DNA of 26,351 nucleotides from a virus: the IMG/VR virus record IMGVR_UViG_3300030382_002551, positions 1 through 26,351 of that record. One strand, 5' to 3'. Below, piece after piece: positions 1 to 7,587 of the stretch. The notes beneath the pieces are model-generated. The model did no database searches. It saw only the letters and a program-made list of their open reading frames with translations, and was not told the origin of the DNA. A program made the translations under genes and the position numbers. Numbering within the stretch: position 1 is the first letter of the stretch; each line of letters begins with the position of its first letter.

Positions 1-742
1 CATCTGGAACCATCCTCCAACTAAAAGGAGTTGCTGTTTCTGTAGTGCCATCATCTGTAGTTCTTGTCGCAGTTTTCGTTCCTGTTTTTTCTAAAAGCCC
101 TCCTTCATCTATCGCTTGTTGACTTAGATTTAAATATCTTTCTTCTATAGTTGGGTCACCATCCCCACCTGCTGGCCCAGCAGTTTTCATTTCAAGAGGA
201 TTACCATATCCAATTGATCCATACTTTTGATAATTTTGATGCCCTGCATTTCTCATAATATCTTGCGTTACTTTGTCTGTTGATAATCGATAGGCGTCTT
301 CCCAGGATTTTCCTTGTGCTAAATGACTTTGGATATCTTGGGTTGTTTGATATCCCCACCATTCATTGCCTTCTTGCCCTACTACATTCCCTTGTAATTT
401 GCCGTATGAATAATTCTGATGTCCTAAATAATTTTCTAAGTTAGATGTTTGCAACTTAGAGGCCCAGTCATATGTTCTTTCACCTAGTGCTACATCTGTT
501 GTCTGATGTTTGAACCAATCAGGCACACCTGCTGTTTCTCTGGCTTCAGTAGAACGGGCAACATTCCTAGAAATTGACAGGTCCGCAATATCTGCGGCCT
601 CTGTCTCAGTTTTACCGGCAGCGATAGCATTCGCTTTGATCTTTTCATACTCCGGCTTCCAGTACTCCATCCCTGTATCTCCGAAGTCTCTGTTTAAAAT
701 CTTCTGACTGATCTTGTTCAGTGCTTCAGTTGTTGTAGCCAC
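1..742 (-). CDS. Partial virion-type protein of unknown function, 3' end outside the window
   Basis: The first 247 codons of a gene running leftward off the window. The start is GTG at 742-740, overlapping the upstream TAG by one base (TAGTG), which is why I chose it. Residues 8-30 (KISQKILNRDFGDTGMEYW) weakly resemble the DUF4214 pattern 'lGRxpDxxGlxYW'. The motif GHQNY occurs twice (residues 107-111 and 167-171), suggesting a degenerate internal repeat. No membrane segment or signal peptide is visible. T7-like genomes switch from DNA metabolism to virion assembly right after the exonuclease, so a head or tail accessory role (T7 gp7.3 position) is inferred from place alone. It is not the N-terminus of a portal protein as I know that family. 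Confidence 0.75.
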   Translation of the reverse strand, partial: MATTTEALNKISQKILNRDFGDTGMEYWKPEYEKIKANAIAAGKTETEAADIADLSISRNVARSTEARETAGVPDWFKHQTTDVALGERTYDWASKLQTSNLENYLGHQNYSYGKLQGNVVGQEGNEWWGYQTTQDIQSHLAQGKSWEDAYRLSTDKVTQDIMRNAGHQNYQKYGSIGYGNPLEMKTAGPAGGDGDPTIEERYLNLSQQAIDEGGLLEKTGTKTATRTTDDGTTETATPFSWRMVPD

Positions 743-927
743 TATTCTTCAGCTGTATTTTGCTCAATATAAACGGCTTCAAGCATCCTTACCATTTCAA
801 CCTGCCCAACATACCTCCAGATCTCACGCTCCGACATGTCAAGAGAGGGGCATCGCTCAGGAAAAACTTCCTTTAATTTTTTGATTAGAACCTCATCGAT
901 AGGAGGCCATAGTTCTTCGTTGATCAT
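742..927 (-). CDS. Small conserved-type phage protein, 61 aa
   Basis: A 61-residue acidic protein beginning MINEELWPPIDEVLIKKL. An ATG at 939 in the same frame would add four residues, but the ATG at 927 overlaps the exonuclease stop as ATGA and has GGGA about nine bases upstream, so 927 is preferred. No membrane segment or cysteine is present; the predicted fold is mostly helical. It lies between the exonuclease and the first structural-type gene and is coupled to both by overlapping stop and start codons. Similar short proteins with a 'PPI..LL..L.E.FPER' stretch occur just before the head genes of marine T7-like phages (from memory). Function is unknown. Confidence 0.7.
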   Translation of the reverse strand: MINEELWPPIDEVLIKKLKEVFPERCPSLDMSEREIWRYVGQVEMVRMLEAVYIEQNTAEE

Positions 928-1658
928 GCTGGTTCCCATAAAGAAACTTCTCCTGTTGTGAAATTATATTCACCATCTCTAAGAATTCTTGTTAACCGTG
1001 CTGTTTGAATTGCAGAAGTGTAAGACAATTTCTTCTTCTCATATGCAGTCAAGACCTTATTCCACATCGCAGGTAATGATTCACTGTCACCCAAAATCTT
1101 TTCAGCTGTTACAGGTCCAACACCAGCCAGTCCATCGAAGCCATCAGTCTTGTCTCCTGTCAGGGTTTGTATCATCCAGTTTCTATCAGCTTTCTTCTTA
1201 GATATTATCTCCATTTCTTCTCCTCTTAATAAAGTACAAGGAATAGTTCTCATATCTTTGTCAGCACTAACAATAATAGGCTGCGTATATCTATCTCCAG
1301 TACTGAGTAGTCCCATTACATCATCTGCTTCTAGTCCAGGGAACGCAGCGACATTATAATATCTAGCAATTGCTTCGATGATGTTCTTCAAGCCTAATGG
1401 TTTACGTCGTCCGGCTCTGTTAGATTTGTAATTTGGAAATATCGTATGCCTAAATGTTGGGTATTCAGTAAAGCACATAACAATCTTGCCTTTATCTCCT
1501 GAGATTTCCTGATAGAGTTCAAGCTTGGTAGCGATCAGATCTAATACATCACGTTCATCTAAGTGCAATGTATGACACCATTCATCCCATCGAACATCTT
1601 GTTCGCAAGCACAACAAGATGAATAGCAAAGCCAATCAGCATCAATTAATAAAGTCAT
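924..1658 (-). CDS. 5'-3' exonuclease (T7 gp6-like, FEN/PIN fold)
   Basis: A 244-residue structure-specific 5' nuclease expected to degrade host DNA and remove primers during phage replication. The metal-binding acidic residues are in the family order: LIDADW with D6 and D8, LEADDV with E110, D112 and D113, SADKD with D133 and D135, and TGDKTDGFDGLAGVG with D169 and D172, followed by the helix-hairpin-helix GLAGVGPVTAEKIL (about 177-190). T7 gp6 is about 300 aa, so this is a compact version. The start ATG overlaps the primase-helicase stop (ATGA at 1655-1658), indicating coupling. In T7, DNA polymerase lies between these two genes; here nothing can fit. Confidence 0.92.
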   Translation of the reverse strand: MTLLIDADWLCYSSCCACEQDVRWDEWCHTLHLDERDVLDLIATKLELYQEISGDKGKIVMCFTEYPTFRHTIFPNYKSNRAGRRKPLGLKNIIEAIARYYNVAAFPGLEADDVMGLLSTGDRYTQPIIVSADKDMRTIPCTLLRGEEMEIISKKKADRNWMIQTLTGDKTDGFDGLAGVGPVTAEKILGDSESLPAMWNKVLTAYEKKKLSYTSAIQTARLTRILRDGEYNFTTGEVSLWEPA

Positions 1659-3256
1659 TGGAAATAAGTAGAGAGAGGGATAACTAGACGACCTGTCTTG
1701 TCATCATATAAAAGCTTGTCCACTGGGCCTGTCTGTCCACTGAACCTGTTCTTCAATACTCTTAATTGCAATTCACTACGTTCTGCTGCATCTCCTTGTT
1801 GATTACGTTCACAACTAATGACTAGGTCTGATAATTGAGCTATCGAATGTGATCCTCTCAAATGGCTAAGCGAGACTTGGAGTCCCTCCTCATGGCCTCT
1901 CCCCTCTGGCCTTTTCAGATGGGAGACAATAAACAAACCCATACCCGTACTCTCAACAACCTGCCGAAGTTTGGTGCAGGTAACATCAAGAGCCCTCCGT
2001 TCATCAAGGTCAGAGATACCACTAACGACAATGGTTAGGTGATCAAGGATTACGACATCAACTTCTTCAACAGTTGATAGGTATTTAATTTGTTCAACCA
2101 ATCTGTCAGGATCAATAGAACCAAAGTGGTCATAAAGAAAGAGACGACCAGTTCCTAGTAAATGATCGAAGGCTAACTTCAAAGAGTCAGCATCTGTTTC
2201 ACTGTTCAGATGTAAAGGTTGATTGATTTCAACTCCAATAATTCCCTGAAGAGTACGTTGTATTGATTCTTCCAAAGCTATATATCCAACCTTCAATCCT
2301 TTTTTAAGGAAGTGGTGAGCAAGTTCTCTACACACTGTTGACTTACCAGTGCCTGAACCTGCGGCAATTGTCACCATCTCTCCTTTACGACAGCCATGTG
2401 TATACTGATCCAACTTTGGCCATGGATACTCACAAACTGAGGCCGCGCCTGGTTTAACTAACTCTTCCCATAAACTAGAGGCATTAAGTATTCCATCTGG
2501 TCGAGCAGGTTGTGCCTTCCATAAGAGATTTCTAAGTTCATCCCCCTCTCCTGCGAGGAGCATTTCATTAGCATCCTTTCGTGGTAATCGACAGATAGCT
2601 GCTTTGCCAAGAGGTAAGACTTCAAGTGCCTTTTCGGCAGCAACCATGCCAGGCTCGTCACTGTCGAAACAGAGAACAACCCGTATAAATTGAGAAAGCC
2701 ATTTAAGATTTGCAGCAATGTATTTGTTAGCAGACTGCGCACCAGATGGCAAAGAAACTACGGGGAATTTATTGCCCTGTACTTGAGAGACAGACATAGC
2801 ATCTACCTCACCTTCAGTAATAACAGCGAAGGTTTTAGTAGAACTTCCATGATTCTGTCTCCATAATCTCTGTCCCCATAGCTGTATGTTGCTTGTCTCT
2901 CCAACCCAGATAAAACGTTTATCTCTAAAGCGCACATGTTGTGCAGCTGGTCTACCTAATTGGTCGTGATAAGTAGCAACTTGTACTGGTTGGTTGTGAT
3001 ACTCAGCAATTCCATAGTCAAATAGTTTTGCTGTCTCTTCTGTGATGCCTCGCTTAGGCAAAGCTTTGGGCTTGATGAATTTAATTAGTGATGGCTTTGG
3101 CACTGAGATGGTGGGTAGAGGTTTGGGTTTGTCTTTCTTGGGTTGATACTGATAATTGCAGCCATAACAAAAAGCATGGCCATCATCAAACCAAGCCAAG
3201 TTATCTTTGCTTTCGCACTCAGGACATGGTCCGTGCTTTACGAATTTGCTCGGCAT
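1655..3256 (-). CDS. Bifunctional DNA primase-helicase (T7 gp4-like)
   Basis: A 533-residue replicative primase-helicase (T7 gp4 is 566 aa). The N-terminal zinc ribbon has C11-x2-C14 and C30-x2-C33. A Toprim domain follows with TEGE at 147-150 and FDSD at 197-200. The RecA-like helicase has Walker A GSGTGKST at 300-307, the catalytic glutamate region ALEES (about 327-331), Walker B VVILDH with D405, the VSHLKRP motif around H446 and a probable arginine finger R504 in LKNRFSG, matching the T7 layout. GGAAGAA just before the ATG is a reasonable ribosome binding site. It overlaps the upstream 38-codon ORF by 38 bases and the exonuclease by 4. It should unwind DNA and prime lagging strands in the replisome. 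Confidence 0.96.
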   Translation of the reverse strand: MPSKFVKHGPCPECESKDNLAWFDDGHAFCYGCNYQYQPKKDKPKPLPTISVPKPSLIKFIKPKALPKRGITEETAKLFDYGIAEYHNQPVQVATYHDQLGRPAAQHVRFRDKRFIWVGETSNIQLWGQRLWRQNHGSSTKTFAVITEGEVDAMSVSQVQGNKFPVVSLPSGAQSANKYIAANLKWLSQFIRVVLCFDSDEPGMVAAEKALEVLPLGKAAICRLPRKDANEMLLAGEGDELRNLLWKAQPARPDGILNASSLWEELVKPGAASVCEYPWPKLDQYTHGCRKGEMVTIAAGSGTGKSTVCRELAHHFLKKGLKVGYIALEESIQRTLQGIIGVEINQPLHLNSETDADSLKLAFDHLLGTGRLFLYDHFGSIDPDRLVEQIKYLSTVEEVDVVILDHLTIVVSGISDLDERRALDVTCTKLRQVVESTGMGLFIVSHLKRPEGRGHEEGLQVSLSHLRGSHSIAQLSDLVISCERNQQGDAAERSELQLRVLKNRFSGQTGPVDKLLYDDKTGRLVIPLSTYFQ

Positions 3257-3335
3257 GTTTCTTCCAGTGGTGGATTAGAAGTTGAAGCTCCTTGATTCGT
3301 TGTTCTGCTATCTCGATACGTTCTCTTGTATTCAT
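3219..3335 (-). CDS. Small basic helical protein, 38 aa
   Basis: A 38-codon ORF starting MNTRERIEIAEQRIKELQLL, nested between the zinc-ribbon gene and primase-helicase. Its ATG overlaps the upstream stop as ATGA, and GGAGA lies about nine bases upstream; both argue for real translation. Its 3' end overlaps the primase-helicase start by 38 bases in another frame. The sequence is rich in E, K, R and Q with heptad-like leucine/isoleucine spacing, so a short amphipathic helix or coiled coil is likely. It could be a functional micropeptide or a leader whose translation delivers ribosomes to the primase start. Confidence 0.55.
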   Translation of the reverse strand: MNTRERIEIAEQRIKELQLLIHHWKKHAEQIRKARTMS

Positions 3336-3586
3336 CTTGGTGTTCTCCAAGTATCGAGCTGGTCAATCATCCATTCATATTTGGGAACATCAGTATGACA
3401 ACTGCGACATGTCAAAGTTTTCCAAGCGAGTCCATAGATTCGTTCAATGGATTCACAGTGAGGACACTTAATGTTTTTACCATCACGACCAGCTCGATCA
3501 TGCTTATTTATGAGGGCATAATCTTCCAAGAGAGTGACATGCTCACCTTTAACAATTAGTTTTTTTACACCAGTTGTAGGTGTCAA
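3332..3586 (-). CDS. Small zinc-ribbon protein, TTG start
   Basis: An 84-residue protein with two CxxC pairs (IKCPHCES and LTCRSCH), the signature of a zinc ribbon. The start codon is TTG at 3586: GGAGGA lies about seven bases upstream, and the TTG overlaps the previous stop as TTGA. No ATG is available in this stretch. Similar zinc-ribbon proteins with 'CPxC...W..L.C..C' are, from memory, common in cyanophages and of unknown function; nucleic-acid or replisome binding is an inference from the fold and from the position just upstream of primase-helicase. Confidence 0.8.
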   Translation of the reverse strand: MTPTTGVKKLIVKGEHVTLLEDYALINKHDRAGRDGKNIKCPHCESIERIYGLAWKTLTCRSCHTDVPKYEWMIDQLDTWRTPR

Positions 3587-3744
3587 GTTTGTTCCTCCTC
3601 TAGATAGCGTGGGTCTTCCCTCGTAACATGGATCTTTCCATCACTTGTGATATCAATCCATCTATTGCCAGTGAAGTAATAAGCTCTTTCCTTTACATCA
3701 TCGATGTAATAGTCACCCTCTCTTGGGTCTTTTATATCTTTCAT
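3583..3744 (-). CDS. Hypothetical acidic protein, 53 aa
   Basis: A 53-residue protein starting MKDIKDPREGDYYIDDVKE. The frame is open further upstream to an ATG at 3780, but the ATG at 3744 overlaps the endonuclease stop as ATGA, the arrangement seen at neighbouring junctions, so I prefer it. It is rich in aspartate, glutamate and tyrosine, including AYYFTGNRWIDIT, which looks like a small beta-sheet module. No known domain was recognised. It is coupled at its 3' end to the zinc-ribbon gene. Confidence 0.65.
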   Translation of the reverse strand: MKDIKDPREGDYYIDDVKERAYYFTGNRWIDITSDGKIHVTREDPRYLEEEQT

Positions 3745-4181
3745 GAGTACCAACTTGCTGGAATACAGCCACTGCTCCATTTAAATCCATGCTTAGTAGC
3801 CCATTGTCCATAAGTCATAGATCGTTTAGCTCGGCTGATCTTGTCCGTTGCATTTTGAAAGCACAGTCTGATATCTAGGTCAGGATGCTGTGCTTGAACA
3901 GCAAGCATCTTGCGCCTGTCATCAGATTTGAAGTGGCCCTTCGTTTCAACAACAACTCCATTTGGGAGTATGAAATCGGGGGTGTATACCGATTCAATTA
4001 TGTAGTCGAGAGCCATGCTCTCATAAGAGAACTGAACAGCTTTTTTGTCGAGGCTGGCAGCAATACCAGCCTCAAACTTACTGCGGTATCTAAAATTCGT
4101 CCCCCGCTGAGACGACGGAGGCGACGACGGAACAAGCTTCAGATGATTCCTCCGCCTTTTCCGATGATGCTTCAAAGCCAT
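3741..4181 (-). CDS. Endonuclease I, Holliday-junction resolvase (T7 gp3-like)
   Basis: A 146-residue homologue of T7 endonuclease I, which cleaves branched DNA and helps degrade host DNA and resolve replicating phage DNA. Catalytic residues are in place: E37 in SKFEAG, D69 in YTPDFILPNG, and E79 with K81 in VVETKG, with the same spacing as T7 D55, E65 and K67. The C-terminal MTYGQWATKHGFK also matches T7 (SYGEFCEKHGIK). The N-terminus has a basic extension (KHHRKRRRNHLK) ahead of the nuclease core; it is encoded within the last 92 bases of the SSB gene in another frame. No alternative ATG, GTG or TTG lies between 4181 and the nuclease core, so the long overlap appears genuine. Confidence 0.94.
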   Translation of the reverse strand: MALKHHRKRRRNHLKLVPSSPPSSQRGTNFRYRSKFEAGIAASLDKKAVQFSYESMALDYIIESVYTPDFILPNGVVVETKGHFKSDDRRKMLAVQAQHPDLDIRLCFQNATDKISRAKRSMTYGQWATKHGFKWSSGCIPASWYS

Positions 4182-4707
4182 AACCTTCAGCTGTTTTTAC
4201 ATATTCAACGTGTTTGCGGATGATGGCTGCTTCAGGTTGAATCTTGATGCCAACTCCAAAGCCTCCTTCATATCCACTGCAACGTAGGTTGACCTGACCT
4301 TCTGTGCCTGGTCCACATTTGTTCACTGTTTGTTTTTCTTCTTCGGTCATTGCTTTCCCTTCTGAATTAAACAGAGCAGGTGGTCTGTTCTTCCATGAGG
4401 AACCATCTTTTCTTACACCTCCAACTTTCATCTTGGTTTTAATTACAAAGAAAGGGGTGCCATCCACCTCTTCATAAGACCAAGGCTGAGTACCTAGCTT
4501 GTACGTGGTGTTTGGATTCTCAGCTTTTAATTGTTGCTTCCACCTATCTAATAAACCTGTCAGTTGTTCTTCAATTTCTTTTGCTTCTTCAGGTTTAATA
4601 AGACAAGTAACCTTCCACATTGGTTCGTACTTTGTGTCGGGTTCGACTAACCATGTGTATTGGAATTGACAGATGGGTGTCGTGACATTTAGAACTTCGG
4701 ATTTCAT
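4090..4707 (-). CDS. Single-stranded DNA-binding protein (T7 gp2.5-like)
   Basis: A 205-residue protein between RNA polymerase and endonuclease I, the position of T7 gene 2.5. The N-terminal 155 residues are beta-rich with aromatic and basic residues, consistent with an OB fold (KVTCLIKPEEA, PFFVIKTKMKVGG, GPGTEGQVNLRC, GGFGVGIKIQPEA). The C-terminal tail from about residue 178 is acidic and ends GDEF; gp2.5 also has an acidic tail ending in phenylalanine that contacts polymerase and helicase. Its ATG overlaps the RNA polymerase stop (ATGA). Identification rests on position, size, tail and fold-like pattern more than on sharp motifs. Confidence 0.85.
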   Translation of the reverse strand: MKSEVLNVTTPICQFQYTWLVEPDTKYEPMWKVTCLIKPEEAKEIEEQLTGLLDRWKQQLKAENPNTTYKLGTQPWSYEEVDGTPFFVIKTKMKVGGVRKDGSSWKNRPPALFNSEGKAMTEEEKQTVNKCGPGTEGQVNLRCSGYEGGFGVGIKIQPEAAIIRKHVEYVKTAEGYGFEASSEKAEESSEACSVVASVVSAGDEF

Positions 4708-7079
4708 GTGATGAAATAATTTGAGGATCGTGTAGAGGATGGATCTAACCCACCAAGTTCAGGCTCAGTGGGTAGATCCTTTAGTTGATTTTCATTTAGC
4801 TGTGAGCGGAGCTTCTCTTTAAGTTGAGACAACCAATCAGTTGCATACAAATCAGAGAAGCTGTGTCTAACGGATTCCCTCAAGGTGCTCATGCTTGCGG
4901 GATCAGTAATGAAACAGTCGTGAACACCTCCAATGTTGTGTACACCATTCATGCTGGCATGGATTGTGGCAAACGCCATATGACTAGCATCAAAACTATG
5001 CAGAACGTTCGCACTTAGTGCGTTCGCCATCCGTGTGGAGTCAAGGGATGGCTGTTCTATCTGTGTTCTTATGTCGAGGTACACGTCTGATAGATAACGC
5101 AACCTGACTCGTGTCTCTTTAGTGCTGTTGTATTGCTGGTGAACAAGTAAGCCTGATGGAGTTATCCATTCAAGTGGTCTGTCAGTTCTTCCTGCCCTTA
5201 ACCCTATAGATCTAAACCATTTCATTGCTTCTACTGCTGGTGAGATAAGTGCAGTCGCATGTTTATGCAATAGCTTTGCCATGAAGTGCATTGTTGTCAT
5301 TGCTCCTTTCCTTACAGTCCAACTACCAGTGCCAAATAAATCTTTAGTTCTCTTCTGTGCCCAGTCATATGCGTAGTAATAGAAAGCTGTATGTGTAGCT
5401 GAATAAGGTGTCGTCATGACACATGGTTTTGCTAATGATCTATCTGGTTGCAGCATCAACCACTTCTGAGCACGCGGATCCTTACTAACTCTTAGTTCCT
5501 CATTAACTCTTGTAATTACATTCGTATAAATATCTTGTGGACTTTCATTCTCTTTCAAGTTAACAAGTTCACCCATCGTTTCACATCTGAGGAGAGCTGC
5601 ATAATGCTGTATCCCTGAACAGGTGCAGTCCAACATGATTGGTAAGTGGCACTGATACTCTGAACCTTTCTGTTTCAGTTCAAAGTAAGCACGACAGAAA
5701 GCTAAGAAAGCCCATGGTTTATCTGCTCTCATCCAGAACTCTGCATTCAACCAAGGATCATTACCTGCACCAAGGATGAGTTGCTCTCTTTCATGTACCC
5801 AATCAATCCGTGTTCTGAAATCAGACTTACCTAGTCCATAGAGATTGGCACCATGTATCCGTAACCAATCTGTTTCTTCCTCTTGTGTAATAGATACCGG
5901 ACGAGCGAACTGCAGCAAAGCTCTAGCTACATCATTGCCCTGTGGATTTAAATATGGTGGTCGATAATAATAACGACCGCGAAAATCCAAGGACATTACA
6001 AAGTACATATGCTCTTCTTCTTTAAAGCGACGAGCTACCCATAAGGTCTTTGCATTTCCTATTCGTTTTGCTCTGGTCCTTTCATTCTTCTCATGGATGC
6101 CTCTGACTCTGCGTCTCCATTTCTCAACGTTAGGATCATCATCTTCTAAATGTTTCGGATAAGGAGGGACAGGCCAGCCATCTCTAGGAATTAAACATCC
6201 TATTTCTATATTATTATCGTAAGCATGTGTCACCTGTTCTAACATCCATCGATTGATTTGCCATGGTACTGATTGATGAATGTTCGCTGCTTTAATGAAG
6301 GGTTCTTGACCTGTACAGTAATCATTAATAATCTCATTGTTGCTTTTCATTAGCTTCAATGGGAGCTTTGTTAAATATCCTCCGTCTAATGGAGACACCC
6401 AATCTCTGGGCTTGATATACATTGGTAAATAGTTAGGAGTCATCAGTTCTTGTTGCTCTTTTACCTTATTAATCCACTCTATACATTCCTTGGTAGCTCT
6501 AACAACTCGCCTCTTTTTCCAGGGCTGATCATCTCTTACTATTTCAATGAGTCCTGTCTCTCTCTCTATTAACTGAAGAAGAAACAATCCACTTGCAATC
6601 TTTTCTTTTGGTGTCCATATCTCTGTCCTTTCCATGTGTCTTATCGCTGCCATCTTATGTGCCTTACGACTGCGACCTTTCTTAAGTTTTATTAGCTCAT
6701 CTTTACTTGCTCTATCTAACATAGTCTCTATCCATAATTTTTCAGCAATATCTATTGCAACTGAATGAACAGTTGGACTTGTACTCAAGGAATCAATTAC
6801 AGTCCTTATTGCCGCCGCAATGGTCTGCTGTGGCGGTAACTGGGTGACAGGGTTGAGTAGGGCAAAGCTAACTCCGGCTTTGCCTTGCTCTATCTTTTTG
6901 CGGATGGCTCTTAGGTGAGGAATACATCGGTCAATTCCATGCGCAGATAGAGCCTCTCCCCATTTAGATAGAGACTCCATCCTTTTTGTACGCCTTTCAT
7001 TAGCTAGCACCCTTACCCGATCACATCCCAAGGTCAGCATCTCTCGTTCGAGTGCCTCCTGGTCTGCTCGTGTTCGCAT
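4704..7079 (-). CDS. Phage single-subunit DNA-directed RNA polymerase (T7 gp1-like)
   Basis: A 791-residue T7-type RNA polymerase (T7: 883 aa) that would transcribe phage genes from its own promoters. All active-site motifs are intact: SLDFRGRYY (about 363-371; T7 MDWRGRVY), motif A with D484 in MLDCTCSGIQH, motif B with R547, K551 and Y559 at the T7 spacing (R627, K631, Y639), NVLHSFDASH, and motif C H720-D721 in GGVHDCF. The C-terminus is NYFIT rather than the T7 FAFA foot. The shorter length is mainly N-terminal, where promoter contacts and the T7 lysozyme interface lie. The gene begins directly after the stop of the ribbon-helix-helix gene and overlaps SSB by 4 nt. Confidence 0.98.
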   Translation of the reverse strand: MRTRADQEALEREMLTLGCDRVRVLANERRTKRMESLSKWGEALSAHGIDRCIPHLRAIRKKIEQGKAGVSFALLNPVTQLPPQQTIAAAIRTVIDSLSTSPTVHSVAIDIAEKLWIETMLDRASKDELIKLKKGRSRKAHKMAAIRHMERTEIWTPKEKIASGLFLLQLIERETGLIEIVRDDQPWKKRRVVRATKECIEWINKVKEQQELMTPNYLPMYIKPRDWVSPLDGGYLTKLPLKLMKSNNEIINDYCTGQEPFIKAANIHQSVPWQINRWMLEQVTHAYDNNIEIGCLIPRDGWPVPPYPKHLEDDDPNVEKWRRRVRGIHEKNERTRAKRIGNAKTLWVARRFKEEEHMYFVMSLDFRGRYYYRPPYLNPQGNDVARALLQFARPVSITQEEETDWLRIHGANLYGLGKSDFRTRIDWVHEREQLILGAGNDPWLNAEFWMRADKPWAFLAFCRAYFELKQKGSEYQCHLPIMLDCTCSGIQHYAALLRCETMGELVNLKENESPQDIYTNVITRVNEELRVSKDPRAQKWLMLQPDRSLAKPCVMTTPYSATHTAFYYYAYDWAQKRTKDLFGTGSWTVRKGAMTTMHFMAKLLHKHATALISPAVEAMKWFRSIGLRAGRTDRPLEWITPSGLLVHQQYNSTKETRVRLRYLSDVYLDIRTQIEQPSLDSTRMANALSANVLHSFDASHMAFATIHASMNGVHNIGGVHDCFITDPASMSTLRESVRHSFSDLYATDWLSQLKEKLRSQLNENQLKDLPTEPELGGLDPSSTRSSNYFIT

Positions 7080-7277
7080 CTAGTTCAGTTCAGTTGACCA
7101 AAACGCAATCTTTTCACAGTAGTTATTCTCTATCCATTCAGAAAGAGCACGTTGTACTACCTCTGATACAGATAGATCTTGTGTCTCTGCTATTAGCTTG
7201 AGACGTTTCATCAAACTTGGTGGAAGAGTCGCTTGTAGCTTCTCTTTATCTGGTTTGGTTGCTACTTCTTCTGACAT
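7080..7277 (-). CDS. Ribbon-helix-helix (Arc/CopG-type) DNA-binding regulator
   Basis: A 65-residue protein with the ribbon-helix-helix pattern: beta strand KLQATLPPSLM (about 13-23), helix KRLKLIAETQ, turn LSVSE and helix VVQRALSEWIENN. Such proteins bind DNA as dimers, the strand pair inserting into the major groove of short palindromes. The stop codon directly abuts the RNA polymerase ATG, so the two are co-transcribed. A perfect 8-bp inverted repeat lies about 45 bp upstream of this start (7323-7341), a natural candidate operator for self-control and control of RNA polymerase. No good ribosome binding site is visible. The fold call is confident; the operator link is inferred. Confidence 0.85.
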   Translation of the reverse strand: MSEEVATKPDKEKLQATLPPSLMKRLKLIAETQDLSVSEVVQRALSEWIENNYCEKIAFWSTELN

Positions 7278-7322
7278 GGTTTTCGTGTAATGAAGTGTAC
7301 AGTCCGTGATACTTATGAGTAC

Positions 7323-7341
7323 TTAGATAACGCTTATCTAA
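7323..7341. promoter_or_regulatory. Perfect palindrome upstream of the RHH regulator, candidate operator
   Basis: TTAGATAA-CGC-TTATCTAA, two 8-bp arms around a 3-bp centre, in the 77-bp gap upstream of the ribbon-helix-helix and RNA polymerase genes. No T-run follows on either strand, so it does not look like a terminator. Size and symmetry fit a dimeric repressor site. Confidence 0.5.
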
Positions 7342-7354
7342 AAAGTAAAGACAG

Positions 7355-7567
7355 CTAAGCCGCCTCACTCTCCACTCGTTTCGTTTCACTTCTTCTTGTG
7401 CTGTCATCTCCTAAGGAATACCCCTTCAATAGATGGTGTGCGTAATCACAACAGACAATAATCTGCTGCGAGCTTGGCTCCGAACCATATCTAGCTCGGT
7501 GCCATTCTCTGTAATGATCATAGATCTTCCGATCCTCTGCGTATTTACTGAAGGATGTCTTTGTCAT
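7355..7567 (-). CDS. Hypothetical early protein, 70 aa
   Basis: A 70-residue hydrophilic protein starting MTKTSFSKYAEDRKIYDHYREWHRARYGSE (given here only as the first-line composition: many K, R, E, Y and H). It has two adjacent cysteines (VCCDY) and a charged C-terminal tail (RRSETKRVE). No domain was recognised. It lies in the early region upstream of the regulator and polymerase, where T7-like phages keep small host-interaction proteins; that role is only an inference from place. Confidence 0.65.
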   Translation of the reverse strand: MTKTSFSKYAEDRKIYDHYREWHRARYGSEPSSQQIIVCCDYAHHLLKGYSLGDDSTRRSETKRVESEAA

Positions 7568-7587
7568 TTGAAAAATAATAGGGTGAG

